This document shows, piece after piece, positions 46,635-54,578 of a stretch of 64,000 bases of DNA (positions are counted from its first letter, which is position 1; every line of letters starts with the position of its first letter). The DNA is from Rutpela maculata (taxonomy: Eukaryota > Arthropoda > Insecta > Coleoptera > Cerambycidae). The notes under the pieces were generated by a model, which saw nothing but the letters and a program-made list of their open reading frames with translations, made no database searches and was not told where the DNA came from. Where the stretch lies: the NCBI GenBank assembly GCA_936432065.2, contig OW386287.2:95727591-95791590 (forward strand), written 5' to 3'. A program made the position numbers and the translations under genes.

Positions 46635-47846
46635 TTAGTATGGACGAACTATACTGGTTAAAGGATTGTAATAAATCAATCTATCATGAATTATAAGACA
46701 ATATGCAGCAGTGTCTTTCGGAATATTTTTATTAGTGCTAAATTCCAGCCTAATGTCCACTGCACTCGACTTTACAACCTCATTCTGACACGAACAGTCG
46801 ATAACTACCAGAGGAGCTTTAGTTTTAAATTTATATTTAGTAAGCAGAGGTTCATTTTCTTTTTCATAATAAGATTTCTGAAATTGACAGAACATTTCAT
46901 ACAGAGTAGCACAGAAATTCTTCTGAAAATTAATATTCAAGTTATCATAGGGATATGATTCCGAATTTAAAAAAAGTTTAAAATTAGTCAACTCGCAGTG
47001 ATCAAATTCACTCATACGTTTAGCGACTGCATTTTTACGACCCGTTTGAAGGCCGAAAATAATATATCGCGGTGTCTCTAACTGAGACGAAGTTTTAATA
47101 TTCCAAGTATGCGTCTGCGATTCCATCAGCATGGGGTATTCATGTAATTCCCAGCTTCTAAACGGTACAGGCAAATCGATATTCCTCTCTAGATATTTCA
47201 TTAATTTTAATCGCTCAACGTCAGATACAGTCACGTGTGGTACACGCCATTGAACGATTTCCAATTCTACTTTAATATTTTCATCGGCTACAAGATTTAT
47301 GATTGCGTTTGTATCAATACTACTGCGAACGAGTACCAGCTCTTGACGGACATTTAAAATAATTCTTTCAAAGGTCTCTGCGAACCCCAGACATATTTTT
47401 AAAGGTATACATGCGTCAAAGTAACCGTTCTCGTCTGCAAAATTATCATCCACATCAGTCCACCCAGCATTTTCTAAGTGATTCGCGTCATTCGGAGTGA
47501 ATGATGCATATCCCTTCATAACAGTCGCGAGGCCTGGATTTCTACTGCTGTCCACAATTTTACCGCTCACTTCGTATCGTATCTCGTCAAACAGATACAA
47601 TAACCCCATTTTATCAAAGACCGCTGTGTTCGAAACCGTACCATCCTCTTTAAGTAACCGGCCCCGCATATACAGCGAACTAGCATACGGCGCAGTATAC
47701 ACATCCTGCTGCTGAATGGGTATACGAATTTCGTCGTTATTATTTAAATTTCTGATTGAATATGGTCCATGACTATGATTTTCAAAATTAGTTATCGCGG
47801 TTTCAAACGTAGGCTTCTCAAACACGTTTAAAATATTCGGATTCAT
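46635..47846 (-). CDS. MCP: Major capsid protein (double jelly-roll)
   Basis: This 403-residue protein occupies the position and shows the sequence type of the Polinton major capsid protein, a double jelly-roll hexon-like subunit of an icosahedral shell. Features: an N-terminal NPNILNVFEKPTFE, IRIPIQQQDVYTAPYASSLY (~42-61), MGLLYLFDEIRYEVSGK (~80-96), and a conserved W/H-rich centre (IVQWRVPHVTVSD, ~197-209). The frame is intact. It lies third in the leftward block after the PLA2/protease and minor capsid genes. A GTTACAGGTGA motif stands 64-74 bases before the ATG (47910-47920), also found in the 49.8-kb promoter. Confidence 0.9.
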   Translation of the reverse strand: MNPNILNVFEKPTFETAITNFENHSHGPYSIRNLNNNDEIRIPIQQQDVYTAPYASSLYMRGRLLKEDGTVSNTAVFDKMGLLYLFDEIRYEVSGKIVDSSRNPGLATVMKGYASFTPNDANHLENAGWTDVDDNFADENGYFDACIPLKICLGFAETFERIILNVRQELVLVRSSIDTNAIINLVADENIKVELEIVQWRVPHVTVSDVERLKLMKYLERNIDLPVPFRSWELHEYPMLMESQTHTWNIKTSSQLETPRYIIFGLQTGRKNAVAKRMSEFDHCELTNFKLFLNSESYPYDNLNINFQKNFCATLYEMFCQFQKSYYEKENEPLLTKYKFKTKAPLVVIDCSCQNEVVKSSAVDIRLEFSTNKNIPKDTAAYCLIIHDRLIYYNPLTSIVRPY

Positions 47847-47966
47847 ATTAGCACTTTGTAACCGAGAGAGTAAAGAAAACGTCTATTTTTAGATGTTAAC
47901 ACCTTGAAGGTTACAGGTGAACTGTTTCGAGCGCGAGCAGGTGTTCCTTTTAAACTATTTCGGAAA

Positions 47967-48668
47967 CTAAGACCCATTCTTCTTCAAGTGCAGTCTTACC
48001 GTGATGACCTCACCACGGAAATTAACAAGATCACCGTCTTGATCGACTATCTTAATTGATATGCTATCTATATGCCTCTTATTAATCGGCAGGTAAATTG
48101 CATTAGCGGGACACTCTATTATTTTATAGCCGGGAGGCACGCTAGGAAAAAATTCATGAATAATGTGTACAGATCTATCATTCATGTAACTGCCCGTGAT
48201 GAGATTACACTCCACGCATATAGCGTTTACTTTTTGAATTTTTGCCGGGAAATCAGATATATGTTTCTCGAGCGGTTTTAGACGACGAGATGTAAATCCT
48301 AACAAACTGCCAATACCGCCGGCCTTTTCAAAATTTATCATCTTATTGGATTTTATTTCCACTTTTAACGTATTTTTATTGGATACTATAGAAATATGAC
48401 TATCGTTACCATGATTCAGAATAAAATGCTTTCTTACGTAATTATTTATATCTTCTATTTCATACGAGCCCTCCGGAATTTTTATAAACTTATCGTCTGT
48501 ATCATAATATATATGATTATTTGTAGCGTCTATGTTCGGTATGGAGTTATACGCCTCGAAATTTATTAAAGCAAGCGAATATTCAGCGCCGTCTTCAAGG
48601 TCTATGGGTGGGGAAAAGTGCGCGGTTAAATTAGATGATTTGCCGGATAATGTAAACGTACAAGACAT
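47967..48668 (-). CDS. Minor capsid protein (penton, single jelly-roll)
   Basis: This 233-residue protein matches Polinton penton-like minor capsid proteins: FTLSGKSSNLTAHFSPPIDL (~4-23), YSLALINFEAYNSIPNID (~28-45), and a tail with GYKIIECPANAIYLP (~187-201). Such proteins fill the five-fold vertices. It lies 38 bases after the protease gene and 120 bases before the major capsid gene. The frame is intact, start ATG 48668. Confidence 0.85.
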   Translation of the reverse strand: MSCTFTLSGKSSNLTAHFSPPIDLEDGAEYSLALINFEAYNSIPNIDATNNHIYYDTDDKFIKIPEGSYEIEDINNYVRKHFILNHGNDSHISIVSNKNTLKVEIKSNKMINFEKAGGIGSLLGFTSRRLKPLEKHISDFPAKIQKVNAICVECNLITGSYMNDRSVHIIHEFFPSVPPGYKIIECPANAIYLPINKRHIDSISIKIVDQDGDLVNFRGEVITVRLHLKKNGS

Positions 48669-48706
48669 GTTGCGGCTTCAAGGTTAGCTCTGAGAATGAA
48701 CGTGAC

Positions 48707-49072
48707 TTAAAAGCATGACGCATTATATAGAAATTGTAAACACAGATGTCCACAATTTACTGTGTCATAAGACTGATACTGCTTGTGATTGTATTCAATA
48801 GAACAATTTAAATATTTTATTAATTCGAGAGGAGGCTGTAAATTACCAAAACTATCATAATAAACGGCTTTCGAACCGTTCTTAAAGTATGCAGTCCAAT
48901 GAGTACCATTACCGCTATCACTATCCAAGTTCACAATGCCCGTCTCAATTTTATGTACGCGTTTAGGTAGTCGGTCTCGCATAAATATTCCTCGAAAATT
49001 AGGTATATTTAACATCTTAACATATTTTTTCAGATCCACGTCGGTGAGCGCTCGATTTGGTAATTTTACTAG
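48707..49072 (-). CDS. PRO: Adenain-like cysteine protease
   Basis: This maturation protease cleaves capsid precursors. Catalytic signatures are visible: His in GNGTHWTAY, Asp in VYYDSFGNL, and the cysteine in NCGHLCLQFL, preceded by a conserved FRGIFMRDRLP block. The open frame begins directly after the TGA of the PLA2/core gene (49073-49075), in the same frame, and no ATG occurs until nine codons into the conserved region (AAG ATG TTA). Upstream codons read LPNRALTDVDLKKY, which I recall as the usual N-terminus of Polinton proteases. So either the start codon was lost, a non-ATG start (GTG 49039) is used, or the protease is made by readthrough of TGA-CTA-G. Confidence 0.88.
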   Translation of the reverse strand, partial: LVKLPNRALTDVDLKKYVKMLNIPNFRGIFMRDRLPKRVHKIETGIVNLDSDSGNGTHWTAYFKNGSKAVYYDSFGNLQPPLELIKYLNCSIEYNHKQYQSYDTVNCGHLCLQFLYNASCF

Positions 49073-49816
49073 TCACTTGCTGTTGGTGTTTTTATTCATG
49101 TATAGTCCAAGTCCCGTTCGATAGGGACGAAGATAGAGTCCCTTACCGAGGGCGATACTCTCCATAGCCTGATTGTGACGTTTAGATTCTTTAAGCTGGG
49201 AGGATGCCGCCTGAGAATCTCTTACAGCTTTCGCTATACCTGCAGATCCGCCGGCTAGCGCTCCCAGAGCACTAAGTCCAGCAAATATTGGTATTAGCGG
49301 TAGAACGCCACCCGTCTTCGGTATAGGAATAACGCGAGCAGCCATCGGTGATATTTTTTTATCTTTTTTAATACGCTGTACTGCACGAGAGGCCTTTTTA
49401 ATAGCATCCCCGACAGAGGGAGCTCCACGTACTAGTTTACGAATTTTATTGGATATTTTTTTAAACGTCATCGTACCGCCACATTTTCTTTTTTTACATC
49501 CCAAGCCTAATTTAACTTTAGCACTCATGATGCCTGCTACACCGGCTGCTGCCGCTCTTTCTCCGATGGACGAATCCCTAGCAAATACACGCTTCAGAGC
49601 ACGTTTTGCCAATTCTTTATCAGCAATATGCCGTCCTTTCACATCATTGACTTTAGAATATTGTATGTCGTGGTCACGACACGCCTCATCTAGACCATTA
49701 ATTCCGCGATCTCCTCGCGCCAGTCTTTTTTCTAATTTAGTACCCGGGCCGCAGAAACGATAGCCAGGGATATGGGCTTCGAAAGGTAATTTATTTATGA
49801 GAGCGTTTACAGCCAT
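49073..49816 (-). CDS. Phospholipase A2-like and core (pX-like) protein
   Basis: This 247-residue protein has two parts. Residues ~14-60 have the PLA2 signature: a calcium-loop-like YRFCGPGTKL and the catalytic HD pair in DEACRDHDIQYS, followed by ADKELAKRAL, as in parvovirus-type capsid PLA2 domains. Such domains breach endosomal membranes during entry. The second half is basic (KKISNKIRKLVR, ~117-128), then Gly/Ala-rich hydrophobic (GGVLPLIPIFAGLSALGALA, ~171-190), then ALGKGLYLRPYRTGLGLY near the end. This is the type reported as an adenovirus core pX-like motif in Polinton-related adintoviruses. It stops with TGA followed by CTAG and the protease frame. Start ATG 49816 is 97 bases from the divergent ATPase ATG. 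Confidence 0.85.
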   Translation of the reverse strand: MAVNALINKLPFEAHIPGYRFCGPGTKLEKRLARGDRGINGLDEACRDHDIQYSKVNDVKGRHIADKELAKRALKRVFARDSSIGERAAAAGVAGIMSAKVKLGLGCKKRKCGGTMTFKKISNKIRKLVRGAPSVGDAIKKASRAVQRIKKDKKISPMAARVIPIPKTGGVLPLIPIFAGLSALGALAGGSAGIAKAVRDSQAASSQLKESKRHNQAMESIALGKGLYLRPYRTGLGLYMNKNTNSK

Positions 49817-49912
49817 GTTACCTCTATCACATGTAATAGTAGACTGAGGTGTTACAGGTGATCGAAAGCTATTTATACTTAAACTCCTGGTGGAAATACC
49901 TCAGTGTCAATC
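49817..49912. promoter_or_regulatory. Bidirectional promoter of virion and ATPase genes
   Basis: A 96-bp gap separates the divergent PLA2/core (leftward) and ATPase (rightward) genes. It contains TTTATACTTAAA (49871-49882), which reads AGTATAAATAG on the minus strand, and GTTACAGGTGA (49851-49861), shared with the capsid upstream region. Confidence 0.5.
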
Positions 49913-50593
49913 ATGCGTTTCATCAAGACAGGTAACAGTCTGAAAATCGATAATCTCGATTTCGACAGTCATGTGAAAAAAGATAGTAGACATGGTCCTC
50001 TGTTACCCGACAGCATCAGGTGTATCATATGCGGACCTTCAAATTGTGGGAAAACAAACATCGTGATAAGCCTGCTGACTCATCCACACGGCTTGCGTTT
50101 CAAGAATGTTTACGTCTACTCGAAATCTCTCTACCAGCCTAAATACGAATATCTTAGAAAAGTACTCGGCTCGATCGTGGGATATCATGAATTCAAGGAT
50201 AGCGATGTAATAATGACGCCTGCGCAAGCTAAAATTAATTCCATTTTTATATTTGATGACGTAGCTTGCGACAATCAAAGTGTGATGCGTGACTACTTTA
50301 GCATGGGACGGCATAAACAGATAGACAGCTTCTATCTCTGTCAGACCTATACTCGCATTCCAAAACATCTGATAAGAGACAATGCAAATTTACTGATATT
50401 ATTCAAGCAGGATGACATGAATCTTAGACATGTATATTCCGATCACGTTAATACCGATATGAGCTTTGAGGATTTCAAACATATGTGCTCGTTATGCTGG
50501 AAAGATAAATACGGATTCCTAGTGATAGATAAAGATAGCGATATCAAACATGGCCGATACAGAAAGGGGTTTGACGAGTATATATACCTGTGA
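49913..50593 (+). CDS. Genome-packaging ATPase (FtsK/HerA type)
   Basis: This 226-residue P-loop ATPase is expected to pump the element's DNA into capsids. Walker A is CGPSNCGKTN (~40-49 from ATG 49913). Walker B is SIFIFDDV (~109), followed by a sensor-like QTYTRIPKHLIRDNANLL (~149-166). The upstream GTG 49904 is not needed. It is followed after 31 bases by the next gene on the same strand. The frame is intact and the length is typical of Polinton ATPases. Confidence 0.9.
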   Translation: MRFIKTGNSLKIDNLDFDSHVKKDSRHGPLLPDSIRCIICGPSNCGKTNIVISLLTHPHGLRFKNVYVYSKSLYQPKYEYLRKVLGSIVGYHEFKDSDVIMTPAQAKINSIFIFDDVACDNQSVMRDYFSMGRHKQIDSFYLCQTYTRIPKHLIRDNANLLILFKQDDMNLRHVYSDHVNTDMSFEDFKHMCSLCWKDKYGFLVIDKDSDIKHGRYRKGFDEYIYL

Positions 50594-50624
50594 TTTTACT
50601 ATCTCAATCAGTTGATAATTACAC

Positions 50625-51515
50625 ATGTTATCTGACGCACCTGTCGACATGGACATTACTAATAAAATTATCGAAGCTCGGAAAGCCGTAAAGCGCAAAT
50701 TAGAGGCACTCAAAATGCACGATCTGCAAATCGAAAAGTCTTTTGCCCCAATCACCGCACCTTTACATTCGATAGCTAAACATATCAAGCTTGAGACGGA
50801 CGAGAATTTAAACATTAAGAAAAAGTCTGAACCCCCAGAGGATGAAAAAAATATTAATATTACACCGTCACCGTCGATTGTCGACTCTGAAGAAGGCGAC
50901 CAGTCAGATGAGAAGTATCTTGAGAAATTTAGCGATCTGCCTAAAACGTATATATCTGAGATGATGCATGATACTGAAAATACACATGATTTTCGATATG
51001 GTGTACGATATAATCCCGAAGAAGATAAATATTATATTGGAAATTCTGTCATTCAGTTTGACGGTGACAATTTAATAATAAATAATAAAGAGTATCAGGG
51101 CACTCGCGGTCTTTATGAATTACTATTTAAAAAACGTTCGCATCACTATAACTATGATGATAAGAAACAGTACATTGATATTGTAAAAAGGACTAGCGCA
51201 CATAAGAGAAATTATGATTCTGAAAAGCAAAAGTCCGGTAGTAAGAGCTGGAAGTACCTGCATATTATTAAACCGATGCTTTACGCTCGCGAACCTCGGC
51301 AACGTGCTCCTGGTAAAGTAAAAGGCGGCGAATTAATGATGCAAGTCACCGATAATGCTATTGATTACGTATATTGGGACGATCCTAATGAACTCGTCGA
51401 TCGTCTTAGGCTTTTGATAGCTTCACAGGAGGCAGGCAATTCAAGTCATACGAATGAAATAAATAGAATTTTAGAGGAACTATTAGAAAGTAAAATAATC
51501 GAACCGCTGGATTAA
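50625..51515 (+). CDS. Conserved Polinton protein, 296 aa, coiled-coil
   Basis: This lies between the ATPase and integrase on the same strand. The N-terminus (residues ~10-40) is a heptad-rich helix (ITNKIIEARKAVKRKLEAL). An acidic low-complexity segment follows (~65-100). Then comes a conserved core with YYIGNSVIQFDGDNLIINNK, GTRGLYELLFKK and YWDDPNELVDRLRLLIASQE, ending in a helical tail. These core blocks recur in insect Polinton-associated proteins as I recall, but no biochemical role is known. A structural or scaffold role is possible from position only. Confidence 0.8.
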   Translation: MLSDAPVDMDITNKIIEARKAVKRKLEALKMHDLQIEKSFAPITAPLHSIAKHIKLETDENLNIKKKSEPPEDEKNINITPSPSIVDSEEGDQSDEKYLEKFSDLPKTYISEMMHDTENTHDFRYGVRYNPEEDKYYIGNSVIQFDGDNLIINNKEYQGTRGLYELLFKKRSHHYNYDDKKQYIDIVKRTSAHKRNYDSEKQKSGSKSWKYLHIIKPMLYAREPRQRAPGKVKGGELMMQVTDNAIDYVYWDDPNELVDRLRLLIASQEAGNSSHTNEINRILEELLESKIIEPLD

Positions 51516-51550
51516 TTTAACAGTACGTAAATTATTGTTGAACTGTAAAC

Positions 51551-52483
51551 ATGTCTGCTATAAAAAGAGATATTGTTAATGAAATACATAAGCCGGCTAG
51601 AATTAACTTTAAGAGACGAAAAGTCGTAGTTAGAGGTTTAAATGAATTGCTTCAGGCTGACTTAGTCGAAATGATTCCATATGCTAATTACAATAAAAAT
51701 TATAAATATATTCTCATTGTAATTGATGTTTTTTCAAAGTACGTATGGGCTGAACCAGTTAAATCTAAATCTGGCGTAAATGTTACTCGAGCTATGGAAA
51801 AAATATTAGTCGCAGATAAACGAATCCCCGTCAATTTACAGACTGATAATGGAACCGAATTTTATAATATTAATTTTCAAAAATTAATGAAAAAATATAA
51901 AATTAATCATTATTCTTCGTATAGCACTAAAAAATGTTCAGTAGTCGAACGCGTAAATAGGACTATAAAATCTATGATGTATAAAGAATTTAGTATAAAT
52001 GGTTCTTTTCGGTGGTATAATTTACTTGCTGATATTATTAAGAAATATAATAATACTAGGCATAGTACCATCGGCATGAAACCTGTAGATGTAAATAAAA
52101 AGAATGAAAAAATACTCTTGAAATCCGTTTACAATTATCCTACAATTACATACTCGCAATTACCTAAATTTAAAATTAACGATCATGTGAGAATAAGCAA
52201 GTACAGAGGCGTGTTCGATAAAGGTTATACTCCTAATTGGTCTAATGAAATATTTACTATTTCAAAAATTAATTACACCAGCCCCATAACATACTTACTG
52301 ACCGATGCACAGAAACAGCCAATAGAAGGATGCTTCTATACTGAAGAACTGCAGAAGGTTAAACATTCAGACGTGTATCTCGTTGAGAAAGTTTTAAGGA
52401 AGAAAGGAAATAAGGTTTTCGTTAAATGGCTTGGATTTGACAGTTCCCATAACAGTTGGATTGAAAAAAGTAGCATTGTTTAA
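51551..52483 (+). CDS. INT: Retroviral-type integrase with chromodomain
   Basis: This 310-residue enzyme inserts the element and makes the 6-bp target duplication. The RNase H-fold core has catalytic residues in LLQADLVEM (D ~38), LQTDNGTEF (D ~99) and CSVVERVNRTIK (E ~133), about 33 residues between the last two. The C-terminus carries a chromodomain (DVYLVEKVLRKKGNKVFVKW, then HNSWIEKSSI), which may steer insertion to marked chromatin. An N-terminal HHCC zinc finger is not evident. A (TTA)n run follows the stop (52497-52545) and AATAAA at ~52616. Confidence 0.92.
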   Translation: MSAIKRDIVNEIHKPARINFKRRKVVVRGLNELLQADLVEMIPYANYNKNYKYILIVIDVFSKYVWAEPVKSKSGVNVTRAMEKILVADKRIPVNLQTDNGTEFYNINFQKLMKKYKINHYSSYSTKKCSVVERVNRTIKSMMYKEFSINGSFRWYNLLADIIKKYNNTRHSTIGMKPVDVNKKNEKILLKSVYNYPTITYSQLPKFKINDHVRISKYRGVFDKGYTPNWSNEIFTISKINYTSPITYLLTDAQKQPIEGCFYTEELQKVKHSDVYLVEKVLRKKGNKVFVKWLGFDSSHNSWIEKSSIV

Positions 52484-52496
52484 TTTTTATGCACTT

Positions 52497-52502
52497 ATAT
52501 TA

Positions 52503-52544
<42 letters not shown>

Positions 52545-52545
52545 G
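52497..52545 (+). repeat. (TTA)n microsatellite
   Basis: About 16 TTA/ATT triplets just after the integrase stop. Confidence 0.95.
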
Positions 52546-52654
52546 CTATTATTTTTATAGGTTATGTATTCCATGTACATATATAAGCTTTATTACTGTA
52601 TTATGCGTTCAGATAAATAAAATATATTATAAAAATTAAATTATTTTTTTATTT

Positions 52655-52910
52655 TTCGTCTGGGGTGGCTTTATTTTTTAAGATTTAATTTTTTTGATTG
52701 CATATTTGAATTCAGCATTAAAAAACACATAAAATGTAGCATGAACATTTTCGTTACAATAAACTTGAAAAATATGAATTTTTTCATTTTTTGCCTGGGC
52801 TGGCTTAATTTTTTAAGATTTAATTTTTTTGATTGCATATTTAAATTCGACATTAAAAAAGACATAAAATGTAGCATGAACATTTTCGTTACAATAAACT
52901 TGAAAAAAAA
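52655..52910. repeat. Two-copy tandem repeat, ~126 bp, between INT and right-end genes
   Basis: Two copies of a TTTTTTAAGATTTAATTTTT...ACATAAAATGTAGCATGAAC block, ~95% alike by eye. It lies in the convergent gap, as the hairpin array does in the other convergent gap. Confidence 0.85.
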
Positions 52911-52994
52911 TCCGAATTCTTCATTTAATTAGGAAATGGGTAATAATAGTCAACCATTTTTTAAATTAATTTATTAATACATATAAGAAAGAGG

Positions 52995-53222
52995 TTACAT
53001 GTTTTGTGATATAATAACAGAATATTTATGTTCAAGTACTGGATTAATTATTTGAGCGTATCGTAATATTTTAATTTGAAAACGATCTCGATCGCGGGCG
53101 TCTTGCATCCAGTTACCACATCTAGCAGTTCTATGGGCATAGCTCCAATGGTAAATGTGATGAATTTTAACGTCCTCGCTGAACTGAACTGTTCTTGGAC
53201 TTCTTCGGCTGGATACTGACAT
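52995..53222 (-). CDS. GADD34/PPP1R15-like PP1-binding protein, 75 aa
   Basis: ATG 53222 is chosen; the frame's earlier start at 53246 is TTG. The protein has PRTVQFSEDV (residues 9-18) with an RVxF-type PP1 docking motif (V12, F14), then W26, ARCGNW (33-38) and ARDRDRF (42-48), ending QIKI. This order and spacing (V-x-F, W twelve residues on, A-R-x-G-x-W, A-R-D-R-x-R-F-x-x-K/R-I) is the signature of the PPP1R15 family (GADD34/CReP) and its viral relatives. These recruit protein phosphatase 1 to dephosphorylate eIF2-alpha and keep translation running during stress. It lies in the small leftward gene group at the right end, overlapping a 52-codon ORF. To my knowledge not described from Polintons. 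Confidence 0.75.
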   Translation of the reverse strand: MSVSSRRSPRTVQFSEDVKIHHIYHWSYAHRTARCGNWMQDARDRDRFQIKILRYAQIINPVLEHKYSVIISQNM

Positions 53223-53325
53223 GTTGAAATGTACGTAAAACTTCAACGTACTTAACGTCTTCTCTGAGTAATTTTAAATTGTTCATAAATTGCTGTAACC
53301 TCTTCTTATATGTTTCGGGATCCAT
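53167..53325 (-). CDS. Small ORF, 52 aa, overlapping the GADD34-like gene
   Basis: Its ATG at 53325 is two bases after the stop (53328) of the upstream 98-aa gene, and its end overlaps the GADD34-like start by 56 bases in another frame. The product is basic and helical (MDPETYKKRLQQFMNNLKLL). Tight spacing suggests coupled translation or a real gene, but no family is recognised. Confidence 0.4.
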   Translation of the reverse strand: MDPETYKKRLQQFMNNLKLLREDVKYVEVLRTFQHVSIQPKKSKNSSVQRGR

Positions 53326-53327
53326 CT

Positions 53328-53624
53328 TTAGGACTCGATGAATTCGATGTTAGTGGTCGTGCCTGCTAGCCCTCTATATACTAAGTACACTTCTTTTAGT
53401 ATAATGGTTTGTTGTAGCGTTACCATATCATCATCAGAAATAATGCGTGAGTATCTGGCTGGTAGACTCACTTTACAATTTTCGAGGATTACTTGGACCT
53501 GGATACCATACGGTGAAAGTGCTTTATATATATCTAGCACTTTATATTTTCTATCGACTTCCAGCTCATAGATTTTCATGAACGGCGTGACATGAGCTTC
53601 AACATTAATTTTTGTGAAAGACAT
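53328..53624 (-). CDS. Small conserved Polinton protein, 98 aa, possible OB-like fold
   Basis: This is the first gene of the right-end leftward group. The mix of beta-type strands with SLPARYSRIISDDDMVTLQQ (residues ~54-73) and LVYRG near the end recalls a small protein family common in insect transposons (LP-x-R-Y ... D-D-x-x ... Y-x-G), which looks like a short beta-barrel. Nucleic-acid binding is only a guess. Upstream, CATAAAAG (minus strand, 53693-53700) is a likely TATA box 69 bases before the ATG, and a CAG repeat run precedes the ATG. Confidence 0.65.
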   Translation of the reverse strand: MSFTKINVEAHVTPFMKIYELEVDRKYKVLDIYKALSPYGIQVQVILENCKVSLPARYSRIISDDDMVTLQQTIILKEVYLVYRGLAGTTTNIEFIES

Positions 53625-53692
53625 TGCTGCTGCTGCTGCTTGTATATATCGACTTTAAGATTGTGAATGAATGCAGCGATCTCAGGTCTTTA

Positions 53693-53824
53693 CTTTTATG
53701 CTGTATTCCACCCCCACTTTTCGTATCGTGTAAGCAGAAAAATATGGGAAAAAATATGATGATTTCATTGTTTACATTATTTCTCTCCAAACCCTGAGAC
53801 GCTCCTTATAATGGATCACGTGAC
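53693..53824 (-). promoter_or_regulatory. Right-end early-type promoter region
   Basis: On the minus strand GTCACGTGAT (53824-53815) is followed by ATTATAAGG (53812-53804) and, closer to the gene, CATAAAAG (53700-53693). The CACGTG core matches that before PolB. Confidence 0.5.
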
Positions 53825-53857
53825 TTATTAGTCATTGTATTATAACCGCCGGATGCT

Positions 53858-54573
53858 GTTATCAAAGACAATTAATCACGTTTTAAATATACATATAGCT
53901 GTAGACAGCCGCATTTATTTACATTAACAATTTCCTGGAATCCGATAACGTCTCTGCATTTGATCACAGTTTTAACATTCAAATATAAAATTTACGTATT
54001 GAAGTAGATGAATATTTATTCCATATATAAGACTTGTCTATTTAAACTCAATGATGGATGTCTGTAGCCATTTTCTTAACCTCTAACGCCCTCTAACGTA
54101 AACATGCAATACTATTCGCCAATAACTATAAACAATAAACGGTAGCCATCTTATTTTTATTACTAGATACACCATATCACTAGTACACCTTATATACTTA
54201 TTTTTTATTACTAAATACACCCTGTATACTTCTTTTATTACTAGATACATCCTATATACTCTTAGCCACGCCCTCTTAGATATAATCTCTTATCTTTAGC
54301 TATAATCTAATATCTAAGCTCAGGGATTGGATCTCCCCCCTCCCATTAGGTCCTATCACCTATCATCTAAGAAGATCCCACCTCACACTACAACCTAGAT
54401 AATAGGATCTATCATCTAGCATTATCTCACCTCACACTAGAACCTAGATCATAGGATCTATCATCTATCACCTGCCCGCCCCCCGCGGGGCTGCAGGCGT
54501 GCTGACGTCACAGCTACAGCCGCAGCTCCAGCTTGACCTTGAATTGCGCCAGTATTGGTACTGCATAACTACT
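53858..54573 (-). repeat. Polinton right terminal inverted repeat
   Basis: This pairs with the left TIR but is ~120 bp longer, because of extra copies of a TACTAGATACACC...TATATACT unit at ~54160-54260. That is local expansion after or during replication. Confidence 0.92.
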
Positions 54574-54578
54574 CACCC

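Larger units (their letters stand above)
39006..54573 (+). mobile_element. Polinton/Maverick element, 15.6 kb
   Basis: This self-synthesising DNA transposon is bounded by AGTAGTTATGCAG and its reverse complement. Perfect 6-bp target duplications CACCCA lie at 39000-39005 and 54574-54579, the size expected for Polintons. It encodes PolB, integrase, packaging ATPase, adenain-like protease, major and minor capsid proteins, a PLA2/core-like protein and at least five further proteins. Only PolB carries an evident frameshift, and the protease lacks a clear start codon, so the copy is young but perhaps not autonomous. Confidence 0.97.
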
